NCBI RefSeq assembly: GCF_002929745.1
Contig: NZ_PJIQ01000002.1
Coordinates: forward strand, 267,665 to 331,664
Direction: 5' to 3'
DNA length: 64,000 nucleotides
DNA from: Arthrobacter sp. B1805
Lineage (GTDB): Bacteria > Actinomycetota > Actinomycetes > Actinomycetales > Micrococcaceae
Shown here: piece by piece, positions 1 through 10,404 of the stretch
Numbering within the stretch: position 1 is the stretch's first letter
Layout of the letters: each line of letters opens with the position of its first letter
Program-made: the position numbers and the translations under genes
Notes under the pieces: generated by a model
Seen by the model: only the letters and a program-made list of their open reading frames with translations
Told to the model about the DNA's origin: nothing
Databases searched by the model: none

Positions 1-2114
<2,114 letters not shown>

Positions 2115-2163
2115 GGGGTTCCTTTTCACTTCATTGTTTTTCGGAAGGGGTAACGGGAGGGGA

Positions 2164-3102
2164 TTACTCTTTGACGGCGCCGGCGCTGAGGCCGGACTGC
2201 CAGTAGCGCTGCAGCAGCAGGAACGCTGCGATGAGCGGCAGGATGGTGAGAAGCGAACCGGTGATGACGAGGTTGAAGATCGCCTCACCGCCCGCCGTCG
2301 ACGCCTGCGCGTTCCAGGCGTTCAGGCCCAGGGTCAGCGGGTACCAGGCCGGGTCCTTGAGCATGATCAGCGGCAGGAAGTAGTTGTTCCACGTGGCGAC
2401 CATGGTGAACAGCAACACCGTGACGATGCCAGGGCCCAGCAGTGGCAGGCAGATCTGGAAGAACGTGCGGAACTCGCCGGCGCCGTCCATGCGGGCCGAT
2501 TCCAGCAGTTCGGTGGGGATGGCCTCGGAGGCGAACGTCCACATCAGGTACAGGCCGAACGGCGAGATGAGGGACGGGATGATCACCGACCATGGGGTGT
2601 TGGTCAGGCCCATCTCGCTGAACATGAGGAACGTGGGGACCGCCAGTGCGGTGCCGGGAACGGCCACCGCGCCGATGACGACGGCGAACACGGCCTTCTT
2701 GCCAGGGAAGTTGAACTTCGCGAGGGCGTACCCGCCGAGGACGGCGAGGAACGTCGCTCCGCCGGCGCCCACCACCACGTACAGCACGGTGTTGAGGAAC
2801 CAGCGGCCGAAGATGCCGTCGTCGTACGTGAGGGTGTCGCCGATGTTGCCGAACAGGGCGAAGTCGCCGCTGAACCAGAGGCCGAACGAGGTGAAGAGAT
2901 CTGCCTGGGTCTTCGAGGAGTTGATGAACAGCCAGACCAGCGGGATGAGGCTGTAGATGAGGACGATGCCCGTGAGGACGGTCAGCAGGACGCTGCGCCT
3001 CGGGTTGTCCACGCCGCGGCGCGTGCTCTTCATGCGCACGTAGCCGGGCTTCTGCTTCTGGTGGTCCTTGCGGGTGTGGGCGGGTTCGACGGCGACGCTC
3101 AT
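2164..3102 (-). CDS. Sugar ABC transporter permease, MalG type
   Basis: 312-residue inner-membrane permease with six predicted hydrophobic segments; the first is about residues 38-60. The cytoplasmic EAA loop, reading LLESARMDGAGEF near residue 205, docks the ATPase. It follows the MalF-type permease gene by 2 nt, so the two are probably translationally coupled. No ATP-binding subunit is encoded in the operon, as is usual for CUT1 systems in this group that share one ATPase. Confidence 0.93.
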   Translation of the reverse strand: MSVAVEPAHTRKDHQKQKPGYVRMKSTRRGVDNPRRSVLLTVLTGIVLIYSLIPLVWLFINSSKTQADLFTSFGLWFSGDFALFGNIGDTLTYDDGIFGRWFLNTVLYVVVGAGGATFLAVLGGYALAKFNFPGKKAVFAVVIGAVAVPGTALAVPTFLMFSEMGLTNTPWSVIIPSLISPFGLYLMWTFASEAIPTELLESARMDGAGEFRTFFQICLPLLGPGIVTVLLFTMVATWNNYFLPLIMLKDPAWYPLTLGLNAWNAQASTAGGEAIFNLVITGSLLTILPLIAAFLLLQRYWQSGLSAGAVKE

Positions 3103-3104
3103 GG

Positions 3105-4043
3105 TCAGCTCTCCTTCCGCATGCCGCGCAGCTGGACTGCGTAGGCGATGACCATGGTGATGACGCCCATGATGATGGCCACGGTGGCGGAGTAGTTGTA
3201 CTGCTGGCCGGAGAAGCTCAGCGAGTAGGCGTAGAGGTTGGGGGTGAAGTACGTGGAGATGGAGTTCGGCGCGAGGCTCTGCAGGATGGCCGGCTCATTG
3301 AAGAGCTGGAAGCTGCCGATCACCGAGAAGATCGCCGCGACCACGAGGGCTCCGCGGATGGCGGGCAGCTTGATAGCGGTGACGAGGCGGAACTGGCTGG
3401 CGCCGTCGATCTCCGCGGCCTCGTACAGGGACTTCGGGATCACGCGGAGGGCCGAGTAGAAGATCAGCATGTTGTAGCCGATGAACTCCCACGTGACGAT
3501 GTTGCCGATCGAGGCGAGGATCAGGTCCGGGGAGAGCGGGTTCGGCAGGTTGATGCCGAGCGCACTGTTGATGTTGCCCACCAGGCCGAACCGCGTTCCG
3601 TACATGAAGCCCCACATGAGGCTGGCGACGACGGCGGGAACCGCGTACGGCAGGAAGATCGAGATCCGGAAGAAGGACTTCCCGTAGAGCCTGCCGCTGT
3701 CCAGGGCCAGGGCCACCAGGAGGGCGATCAGCAGCATCACGGGCACCTGCACCGCGAGGAACAGCGTCACGCGGAGGAGCGAGGACCAGAACTGGGAGTC
3801 CTGCAGCGCCTGGGAGTAGTTGGCGAGGCCCACGAAGCCGTTGCCGCCCACGAGCTGGTTGCGGAAGAAGCTGAGCCAGATCGAGTAGGCGATGGGTGCG
3901 AGGAAGACGACCGCGAAGACCGCCATGAAGGGGCCGATGAAGAGCCAGCCGGACCAGGATCGCTTCTGGGTGCGCTTCTGCGCTCGCTTCGCGGGCTTGG
4001 GCTGCGTGCCGAGCGCGGCCGGTGGTGGTGACGCCGTCGTCAT
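3105..4043 (-). CDS. Sugar ABC transporter permease, MalF type
   Basis: 312-residue membrane permease and first gene of the importer operon. The N-terminus is short and basic (KRAQKRTQKRSW), followed by the first membrane segment (GWLFIGPFMAVFAVVFLAPI). The EAA loop reads LYEAAEIDGASQF. I chose the ATG at 4043 because GAAGGAAC lies just upstream; longer in-frame starts would cross the operators at 4071 and 4105. It is transcribed divergently from the LacI gene, with both operators between them, so it should be derepressed by the regulator's inducer. Confidence 0.92.
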   Translation of the reverse strand: MTTASPPPAALGTQPKPAKRAQKRTQKRSWSGWLFIGPFMAVFAVVFLAPIAYSIWLSFFRNQLVGGNGFVGLANYSQALQDSQFWSSLLRVTLFLAVQVPVMLLIALLVALALDSGRLYGKSFFRISIFLPYAVPAVVASLMWGFMYGTRFGLVGNINSALGINLPNPLSPDLILASIGNIVTWEFIGYNMLIFYSALRVIPKSLYEAAEIDGASQFRLVTAIKLPAIRGALVVAAIFSVIGSFQLFNEPAILQSLAPNSISTYFTPNLYAYSLSFSGQQYNYSATVAIIMGVITMVIAYAVQLRGMRKES

Positions 4044-4070
4044 GGGTGGTTCCTTCTGACTCTGTCGGTG

Positions 4071-4086
4071 ATGTTTGCGTAAACAT
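4071..4086. promoter_or_regulatory. LacI-family operator O1
   Basis: ATGTTTGCGTAAACAT is a 16-bp palindrome with one mismatched pair and a central CG, typical of LacI/GalR operators. It lies 27 bp upstream of the first importer gene. A possible extended -10 (TGCTATGTT on the minus strand) overlaps it, so binding would block transcription. Confidence 0.8.
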
Positions 4087-4104
4087 AGCAGGGCTTCGAG
4101 TTGG

Positions 4105-4120
4105 ATGTTTGCGCAAACAT
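4105..4120. promoter_or_regulatory. LacI-family operator O2
   Basis: ATGTTTGCGCAAACAT is a perfect 16-bp palindrome and the exact counterpart of O1. The centres are 34 bp apart, about three helical turns, so two dimers would sit on one DNA face. It lies 18 bp upstream of the regulator's upstream ATG, so autoregulation is likely. Confidence 0.85.
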
Positions 4121-4138
4121 TGTTGTTACGATGGTCAC

Positions 4139-5167
4139 ATGTCCTCCACGCCGCGTCAACACCTCGTCCGAGAGGAACGTCGCGTGTCCATGTCCGACGT
4201 CGCCCGCCTGGCCGGCGTCTCGGCGCAGACGGTGTCCCGGGTGTCCAACGGCAGCCCGGGTGTGGTCGAGTCAACGCGGCAGCAGGTCATTCGCGCGATG
4301 GACGAGCTCGGGTACAGGCCCAACAGTGCTGCGCGGGCGCTGAAGCGGGGGAGCTTCCGGACCATCGGCGTCCTGCTCTTCACGCTCTCCACCACCGGCA
4401 ACGTCCGCACCTTGGAGGCGATTGCCGCGAGGGCCGCGGAGGAGGATTACGTCGTCACGCTGATCCCCGTGTCCGCGCCGACGCAGGCCGGTGTGCGGGG
4501 AGCGTTCTCGCGGCTGAACGAGCTGGCGGTGGACGCGATCATCGTGGTGATGGAGGTGCACCTGCTGGATGCCGCGACGGTGCCGCTGCCTCCGGGCGTG
4601 CACGCCGTGGTGGTGGACTCGAACGCGAGCGACGGCTACAGCGTGATCGACACTGACCAGGCCGACGGCGCCCAGAAGGCTGTGGAGCATCTGCTGGACC
4701 TCGGGCACGAGACCGTGTGGCACGTGGCCGGGCCGTCGGAGTCCTTTGCTGCTGAACGGCGCGTCAACGCGTGGCGCGAGACCCTTGCCGCTCGTGGCTC
4801 TATCGAGCCGCCGCTGCTTCGCGGCGACTGGTCGGCGGACTCGGGGTATGTCGCGGGCCTGACACTGGCGGAGTCGGACTGCACCGCGGTGTTCGCGGCG
4901 AACGACCAGATGGCGCTGGGGATCCTGCGGGCGTTCCACGAGAAAGGCGTTCGGGTGCCGCAGGACGTCTCGATCGTCGGGTTCGACGACATCCCGGACA
5001 GCACCTCCTTCAGCCCGCCTCTGACGACGGTGCATCAGGACTTCGCGGAGCTGGGCCGGCGCTGCGTGGACAAGGTGCTGAAGCAGATGCGGGACAACTC
5101 GACGGAGCCGGGGCGGGAGCTCGTGCCGACGCGGCTGGTGGTGCGGGAGAGCACCTCTGCGCGTTGA
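4139..5167 (+). CDS. LacI-family transcriptional regulator of the galactoside operon
   Basis: 342 residues from the ATG at 4139. A GTG at 4184 (327 residues) has a better ribosome site (AGAGGA, 7 nt) and may be the true start. The helix-turn-helix is SMSDVARLAGVSAQTVSRV, followed by the hinge helix region (RPNSAARALKRG). The rest is a periplasmic-binding-like sugar sensor ending in the usual VGFDDIP and TTVHQDF motifs. It is divergent from the importer, with two matching palindromes between, so it most likely represses that operon and itself. The inducer is unknown; a galactoside is the natural guess. Confidence 0.92.
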   Translation: MSSTPRQHLVREERRVSMSDVARLAGVSAQTVSRVSNGSPGVVESTRQQVIRAMDELGYRPNSAARALKRGSFRTIGVLLFTLSTTGNVRTLEAIAARAAEEDYVVTLIPVSAPTQAGVRGAFSRLNELAVDAIIVVMEVHLLDAATVPLPPGVHAVVVDSNASDGYSVIDTDQADGAQKAVEHLLDLGHETVWHVAGPSESFAAERRVNAWRETLAARGSIEPPLLRGDWSADSGYVAGLTLAESDCTAVFAANDQMALGILRAFHEKGVRVPQDVSIVGFDDIPDSTSFSPPLTTVHQDFAELGRRCVDKVLKQMRDNSTEPGRELVPTRLVVRESTSAR

Positions 5168-5758
5168 CGGCGCTGCGCCCGAGCTTCGGTAGGTCTATCT
5201 GGCGATCACCGCGTACCCTCGGACTCAAGCCGGCAGGACCTTAGAACCGTCTCGTAATCCGACCCCGCGTCGTACGGGTCGGAAATCTGGAGGTTCACCC
5301 ACAGGTGCACGGCTTTGGACAGTTTTGGCGGTAAGGAGAGCTCTTCGGTATGGGAGAGCAGTATCAGCTGAGGGAAGGGCGGAGGCACGCCGGCGCGGCT
5401 TGTATCCCAAGGGATCGATGACACAAAAGTGAACTTGCACAGCGGTCGATCCTGCGCGTGAAGAAGACCAGCAGTTTTCCCGCTACGAACTCTTCGTGGT
5501 TCTGCTGGTAGTGCTTGTTCTGGCCCACCCCGCACCCGTGGAGGCTGTGCACGGCCACCGCTCGCTCGAGGTGAGCTACCCGTGTCGGTGACTCAGGTGG
5601 GTGTGTGCAGGCGGGCCCCTGGTTCCTGCTATCCCCCTGTGTGCGGGATAAGCAGCGGAGCGTGAGGGAGCTTATGCCGTGCACCTGTGGACAGGAGGCT
5701 TGTCCAAGCGGCCCGCAGCTGCCTCATCGACAAGTGATGACAGTGCCATGTCGTTGGC
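5168..5758. other. 591-bp gap at the left edge of the accessory island
   Basis: No convincing gene. Open frames here are short and lack family features; a 23-codon frame starting at 5350 has an AGGAG about 10 nt upstream but is too short to call. Composition drops toward the island's lower GC. I found no tRNA, terminal repeat or integrase that would mark an insertion site. Confidence 0.4.
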
Positions 5759-5776
5759 GTGGGGGACAATCGCTTA

Positions 5777-6910
5777 GTGAGCCATTCTGACGATTCGATT
5801 ACCCAAAGAACAATCGACCAAGCGAGTGGGAAGGCCTTCCGAGATGCTTTCGACCGTGCCAACGGCAAGCCTTTCCGAGATGCCTATGATCGTGTCAGCG
5901 GATCAGCAGCTCAACAAGCATTGAAGCAAATCTCGTTGCCGGTGAGTACGTTGACTGCCGATGTGGCTGCGATGGCGTCGGGGCGCTCGGCTGTTGAGTC
6001 GCTTATGCGGTCGATTGGTTCGTTGCCGGTGAGTACGTTGACTGCCGATGTGGCTGCGATGGCGTCGGGGCGCTCGGCTGTTGAGTCGCTTATGCGGTCG
6101 ATTGGTTCGTTGCCGGTGAGTACGTTGACTGCCGATGTGGCTGCGATGGCGTCGGGGCGCTCGGCTGTTGAGTCGCTTATGCGGTCGATTGGTTCGTTGC
6201 CGGTGAGTACGTTGACTGCCGATGTGGCTGCGATGGCGTCGGGGCGCTCGGCTGTTGAGTCGCTTATGCGGTCAGTCGGGTCCCTACCGGCGAACACGGC
6301 ATTCGGAGACTCGCGACAGGCTCCGCTACGCCAACCAGTCCCTAAAAAGCTAAGCGAGCGAGTCCCACCCCACTCCCTGAGAGATGCAGCGGATGTACTT
6401 AGCGACACCGCTAAGAGCGGCGAACTCCATGACGTGGTGGCAGAAGCAATCGAAAGCCAGTGGCCTGGGGGTATCTTTCGAGATTTTGAAGGACCCCGAT
6501 TCGATGCCCTAGTCGAGTCCATCCGAAAGGATGAGGATCGGGTTGGAATCACTGAGCTAGAGCGGCAGTTCGAACGTTTGGGGCAAAGCGAGGAACTGCT
6601 TCAATATGCCGCGACGGAACTCAGGCTGACAGTCCCGTTCGACCACGATCCTCATGTTCGTGCTGCGCTCCAGTTCGTCGTGACAGTCGTGTACTCAATC
6701 GTCATGGTCTACTTGCTGGTCTACCTCCCCGTAGCAGCTGCCATCGGCACCGTCACAGGAACGACGCCTTCGGCCCTGAAGGTTTGGAAGTACACCGGAA
6801 CGGCGTACGACAAGCTCTACGACAAAAAGCACTACCACCCGGAAAAGGGCCTGGACTCGTCGACACAGTCGAAAGGCCGTCGTTCGAGGGGTGACAAAGG
6901 TGTCTGGTGA
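5777..6910 (+). CDS. Unknown membrane protein with tandem 29-residue repeats
   Basis: I do not recognise this family. From the GTG at 5777 (GGGGGA about 10 nt upstream) it has 377 residues; a GTG at 5759 lacks a ribosome site. Parts in order: an N-terminal segment with a short degenerate repeat (GKAFRDAFDRANGKPFRDAY); four tandem copies of a 29-residue unit starting LPVSTLTADVAAMASG; a charged helical region (residues about 195-290); one long hydrophobic stretch near residue 300 (FVVTVVYSIVMVYLLVYLPV), long enough to span the membrane; and a basic tail. The repeats are almost identical at DNA level. Codon use is more AT-rich than in neighbouring genes, and it sits beside a transposase remnant, so horizontal origin is likely. 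A defence or surface role is only a guess. Confidence 0.75.
   Translation: MSHSDDSITQRTIDQASGKAFRDAFDRANGKPFRDAYDRVSGSAAQQALKQISLPVSTLTADVAAMASGRSAVESLMRSIGSLPVSTLTADVAAMASGRSAVESLMRSIGSLPVSTLTADVAAMASGRSAVESLMRSIGSLPVSTLTADVAAMASGRSAVESLMRSVGSLPANTAFGDSRQAPLRQPVPKKLSERVPPHSLRDAADVLSDTAKSGELHDVVAEAIESQWPGGIFRDFEGPRFDALVESIRKDEDRVGITELERQFERLGQSEELLQYAATELRLTVPFDHDPHVRAALQFVVTVVYSIVMVYLLVYLPVAAAIGTVTGTTPSALKVWKYTGTAYDKLYDKKHYHPEKGLDSSTQSKGRRSRGDKGVW
5936..6283 (+). repeat. 87-bp coding minisatellite, four copies
   Basis: Four head-to-tail copies start at 5936, 6023, 6110 and 6197. The first three are identical, and the fourth matches through about 6273 before diverging. The unit length is 29 codons, so copy-number change keeps the frame. 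Identity at silent sites points to recent expansion or repeated gene conversion. Confidence 0.95.
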
Positions 6911-6935
6911 ACAGTTCACCATCAAGAGTTGCGCA

Positions 6936-7544
6936 CGGGCGACCGATCGAAAGACGGTGACGCGCATCGACCACGATGAGATCCACGACGGTGTGATCAA
7001 TCTGCACCTGATCCAACGGACGCCGCACCGGCGGAACCGGGCCCGCAGCCGACAGATGCGACCGCCTTGCGTCCGGCCCCTGCCTCCGCGTGACCCGTTC
7101 AACCGGATCCAACTGCGCGATCCTGCGTTCGACCGTCATCCGCGATGGCGCCGGCAACCCCTGAGCGCGGCACGCCGCGACGATGTCCCTGTGGACGGCC
7201 GCGACCGATCTCTTCTGCTGGGTCAGGAACCCCTTCCGGATCGCTGCGATGACAATAGCCTCGACAGCATCGGGTAGGCGAGTACGGCCGCGGCCGCCGC
7301 TGGATCGTGCCGGCAGTAAACCCGAGACAAGACACCCACCCTCACGCCACCGGTCTAGGAGCACATACACCGGCCGATACGACACACCCAACGCCGCAGC
7401 CGCGTCACCTACCTGGCCACGACCAACACGGGGAAGAGCTGCAAGCGGGCCGATGACAGCAGCCGCCCGGACCGCCTGGTTCCATGCTTCATCGCTCGCG
7501 GTCAGAAGACCGCGCTCATCCACAGATCCTTGGACCTCATCCAT
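6936..7544 (-). pseudogene. Truncated TnsB/Mu-like DDE transposase
   Basis: N-terminal part of a Mu/TnsB-type transposase. It has a helix-turn-helix region (GVSYRPVYVLLDRWREG), an Arg-rich linker, a second DNA-binding part (PSRMTVERRIAQLDP), and then the start of the integrase core, QVQIDHTVVDLIVVD, with the first catalytic Asp. Similarity stops at RLSIGRP near 6936, close to the end of the repeat-protein gene at 6910. The second Asp and the Glu of the catalytic triad and the C-terminal domain are missing, so it cannot be active. The start is probably the ATG at 7544. No partner ATPase gene remains. Confidence 0.85.
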
Positions 7545-7759
7545 CACCGACCCCATCGTCGAAGTAGTGATGACGGTAATGCAGACCCCCCTCAAGCAGC
7601 CAGACCGTTACTCCGTGAGCTTGGATGACGTGAGCAGGCACGCTCACGATCGGCTTACCGACGGCAAATCAAGTGTTGAGAAAGGCCTACGCGCTACCTA
7701 GTGAGACTGCTCCCTAAGAAGATCGATCACCGGGCACCAAGCCGACTGATGGGACCAAC

Positions 7760-7879
7760 GTGTCGGACGAGCTGGACACCGACGAGCTGGACGAAAGCGA
7801 GGATCACGAGGGAGGCGAGACGTTCGCGGACAATCACGCCGAAGAAGAACTGATGGCCTACGGACTAGCCGCCGAGTAG
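7760..7879 (+). CDS. Possible 39-residue acidic peptide or gene remnant
   Basis: GTG to TAG, very rich in Asp and Glu (SDELDTDELDESEDHEGG) and ending MAYGLAAE. It has no good ribosome site, and the frame is closed by a stop at 7715. It could be the 3' end of a decayed gene. The strong hairpin begins 12 nt after the stop, which favours a former real 3' end. No function can be assigned. Confidence 0.3.
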   Translation: MSDELDTDELDESEDHEGGETFADNHAEEELMAYGLAAE

Positions 7880-7890
7880 GAGAAATGGGC

Positions 7891-7925
7891 GCCGTGCTGG
7901 GCGGGTACCACCCGCCCAGCACGGC
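7891..7925. terminator. Perfect 16-bp stem hairpin
   Basis: 7891-7906 is perfectly complementary to 7910-7925 with a 3-nt loop; the arm is GCCGTGCTGGGCGGGT. No U-run follows on either strand. It is probably a terminator-like or REP-like structure isolating the island genes. Confidence 0.7.
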
Positions 7926-8148
7926 AAGCCCAGCGACAGGAGCGAAGGGGGTGACGTCGCCTAGGTGCCGGGGCGGTTCGTCGCACCCTCAGAGCCTCGA
8001 GCGCGGATCACCTGCGACGAACCGCCGCCCACACCATACATAGCTTGGGCCTTCCGGCCGCGCCCTGGGTCTACTCACGGCAGATCGTTTTGGTCGCAAC
8101 ATCATGAAGCGGGGAAAAAGTCGCACACGACCGGCCTGTCAGGTCCTA

Positions 8149-9051
8149 CTACAGCCCAATAATCGCAGCAACCATCGCTACGGACTTCACCACTCCCGCC
8201 CAAGAACTCTCAGCCAGCTTCGTACCGATAGACGCGAGGAAGGCGCCCAACAGCTCCTTCAGATGTGATCTATCTGCGGACGGCGCGCTAGCCGCTTCCT
8301 CCAAGGCATCTAGCTTGGCGTCACTCGAAGGTGGTGCATCTGATCGAGCGGCCAGCTGCTCCCTCATACTTTTGATCAACTCGAGCAGTTCTTCTGTCTC
8401 TTGAGCCGAGACGCTGTTACCACTTTGAACGACGTTATTACCTGCGCTCACAGCACCGACGTTACTGTGCTGAACGTTCACATTGTTGCTCTGATCTATG
8501 TGACTGCTGTGATCATTCGTCACGCCTACTGTCTGATCCAGCAACTGCTGGGGGAGGGCGTCATGATCCCCTACCCGATCACCCAGAGCGGTGAGTCGCG
8601 GGGTCATTAGGGTGTCGCCGACAACGTTGCCCGTCACTAAGTCATGATCCTTCAAGTACTTAAGCGCTCTGTTGACCTCGGGTTCTGTCACCTCAACGCC
8701 ATCCACCAACTGGCCGACGAAATCCGCAACGAACCGTGGTTCCTCCTCGTCGATCCATCGCAGCATTGCGCGGATGATGAGTTGACGCCTAAGCCAGCCA
8801 TTCGGCTTTCGACCAGCAGCCAACTCTTCGGCGATCTTCCGGCCTTGAGTCGATAACGTCCACTCTCCTGCAGCGGACTGCTCCTTATGAATCAGCCCCG
8901 CGCTGATCAAAATTTTGTTCATATCGAGTCGGTCGTACTCACTCATCCACGGAGGAGTTTCCGAGGTCCCGTCGCCCTCTTGCAGCACCCACTCAAGGAC
9001 TAGGCCCACGTCGTTGGTCGCGTACTGCTCTGCTGCTGCCCGAATACTCAT
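8149..9051 (-). CDS. Unknown protein: winged-helix-like N-terminus, Asn-rich strand, coiled coil, hydrophobic C-terminus
   Basis: 300 residues from the ATG at 9051 (GAAGGG 7 nt upstream). Parts seen: residues about 1-75 and 100-155 each look like a winged helix (ISAGLIHKEQSAAGEWTLST; RALKYLKDHDLVTG). Residues about 175-215 are a low-complexity Asn/Ser/Val/His run (DQSNNVNVQHSNVGAVSAGN) like the short beta-type repeats found in some conflict-system proteins. A charged helical coiled-coil-like part follows, and the last 19 residues are hydrophobic (WAGVVKSVAMVAAIIGL). I do not recognise a named family. The arrangement suggests a sensor whose C-terminus inserts into or oligomerises at the membrane, perhaps in phage defence; this is inference. 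It is monocistronic. Confidence 0.75.
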   Translation of the reverse strand: MSIRAAAEQYATNDVGLVLEWVLQEGDGTSETPPWMSEYDRLDMNKILISAGLIHKEQSAAGEWTLSTQGRKIAEELAAGRKPNGWLRRQLIIRAMLRWIDEEEPRFVADFVGQLVDGVEVTEPEVNRALKYLKDHDLVTGNVVGDTLMTPRLTALGDRVGDHDALPQQLLDQTVGVTNDHSSHIDQSNNVNVQHSNVGAVSAGNNVVQSGNSVSAQETEELLELIKSMREQLAARSDAPPSSDAKLDALEEAASAPSADRSHLKELLGAFLASIGTKLAESSWAGVVKSVAMVAAIIGL

Positions 9052-9114
9052 TGCGCACCCTTCTAGATGTGTCGTCTCGTCATCTTCTCCGACTACCGGT
9101 AGATGGACTAGTAG

Positions 9115-9137
9115 TTGGCCAGGCGACAGCTGGCCAA
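9115..9137. promoter_or_regulatory. Inverted repeat upstream of the 300-residue unknown gene
   Basis: TTGGCCAG, 7 nt, CTGGCCAA: perfect 8-bp arms about 65 bp upstream of the start at 9051. It could be an autoregulatory operator for the winged-helix-like protein. Confidence 0.45.
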
Positions 9138-9299
9138 GGTGGCGGTTGTCGCGTTGCGCCGAGTACACCCGAAGTGTGGACTTTTTCGAAGATGGCGGAA
9201 GTTTTTGACGGGTAACTGGCGGGGTCAGTAGCCACTACAGTGCACGGTTGGTCCCGCAAAGCGATCCTCCACTGTCACATTCCCGCATGTCATGGAGCG

Positions 9300-10268
9300 T
9301 CAACCGCTAAGGCCAGCCGCAACCATGCTGTCAGCGTCCCCTTCATCCTTGAGCTCAGGATCTGATGGTTCGTTCACAATTCCAAACGGAACATGCACGC
9401 TGGGGATCTCATCGGCCGCACCCTCAAGGTGGCGCAACTGGTCGTCAAAAAACACATGTGGTTTGAGGACGCGCAATACTTTGGCTTTCTCGACTCCACC
9501 AAGGAAGAACGCATCATTGACCCGAACGCCCCACGACTGAAGTGTTCTAACCACTCGCTCATGAGACGGTGCGTTACGAGCTGTAACGATGGCGACGTGT
9601 ACTCGGCGGTTATAGTCGGCTTGGTCTTCCACAAGCTTTTCCTCGATGTCTTGAATGCGGTTGATGCCGCGGAGGAACTCAAACAACCGGCCCTCAGGAA
9701 GAGGCTCTGTGAGACGTTTTGTTTCGTTTTCGTGGAACGCTGGCAAACCTTCGGCCTGCATGACCCGTTCCGACGAATCATCGGCGAGGACTCCGTCGAA
9801 GTCGAAGGCGATGCGAAGGTCAGTGCCGTCAAGATCGGCTGCGGGCAAGCCCAGTACCTGACCAGCGGCAAAACCCTTGGATATGGCGATCCGAACGTCG
9901 TTCTTGTTCTGAGACAAGAACAAGGACATGTTGAGAGCGCCCATGAAAGCGAAGGGCGATCGTCCTTGCATGAAAATTGCGCGCGATATGGGTAGCTCAT
10001 GGTGCGCTATGGATCGCATCACGCGAAGGCCGGTCTCCGGGTCGTTGCGTGAGAGCACGATGACTTCCACCAGCGGAACCTCGCCTTGCGCAAGGTCATT
10101 TAGCGAGAGAAGGCGCTTGATGAAAGGGAAAGCGACCCCTGGCTCTAGCGCCTCGTCGATATGAGTTTCCTGATATTCGCGATAGACCGCTTCCCCGTGC
10201 TCGCGAAAAACAGAGTCAGCATCTGACAAATCGAAGAGCGCACTTGAAGCTACTCCTACTACAAGCAT
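9300..10268 (-). CDS. Cytosolic 5'-nucleotidase (NT5C1-type)
   Basis: Removes phosphate from nucleoside 5'-monophosphates. The sequence has the bacterial form of the cytosolic 5'-nucleotidase 1 family: VVGVASSALFDLSDADSVF at the N-terminus, PGVAFPFIKRLLSLND, VEVIVLSRNDPETGLRVMRS, then the HAD-like nucleophile motif AFDFDGVLADD and a late acidic motif FFDDQLRHLEG. From the ATG at 10268 it has 322 residues and begins where relatives begin; an in-frame ATG at 10391 would add 41 residues that do not look like the family. It lies downstream of a frameshifted HAD hydrolase on the same strand, inside the accessory island. It may act in nucleotide salvage or, speculatively, nucleotide depletion. Confidence 0.85.
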   Translation of the reverse strand: MLVVGVASSALFDLSDADSVFREHGEAVYREYQETHIDEALEPGVAFPFIKRLLSLNDLAQGEVPLVEVIVLSRNDPETGLRVMRSIAHHELPISRAIFMQGRSPFAFMGALNMSLFLSQNKNDVRIAISKGFAAGQVLGLPAADLDGTDLRIAFDFDGVLADDSSERVMQAEGLPAFHENETKRLTEPLPEGRLFEFLRGINRIQDIEEKLVEDQADYNRRVHVAIVTARNAPSHERVVRTLQSWGVRVNDAFFLGGVEKAKVLRVLKPHVFFDDQLRHLEGAADEIPSVHVPFGIVNEPSDPELKDEGDADSMVAAGLSG

Positions 10269-10404
10269 TTTTCCAGATCGTATGCCATGTTGCTCCTGCT
10301 CCCCCGCGAAACATCCTCCAATCACGCTACCGGACGTAACTCGATGCTTGAGGGATCTCAGTTCTTTTAGCCTGCCCGCAAGCCGGTCCATCAGCGCATC
10401 TAGA

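Larger units (their letters stand above)
7596..8148. other. 553-bp stretch with little coding content
   Basis: Apart from a possible 39-codon acidic frame at 7760-7879 and a strong hairpin at 7891-7925, I see no gene. It is probably debris between the transposase remnant and the next gene. No clear terminal inverted repeat was found. Confidence 0.4.

Noticed and set aside
5206..5535. 109-codon minus-strand frame in the gap before the repeat protein
   Set aside because: No ribosome site, no similarity and untypical codon use; more likely non-coding.
5936..6283. CRISPR-like array
   Set aside because: The 87-bp units are head to tail without spacers and lie in frame inside a protein gene.
10269..10391. 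41-residue extension of the 5'-nucleotidase
   Set aside because: No family similarity and no ribosome site at 10391; family sequence begins at the ATG at 10268. Not fully excluded.
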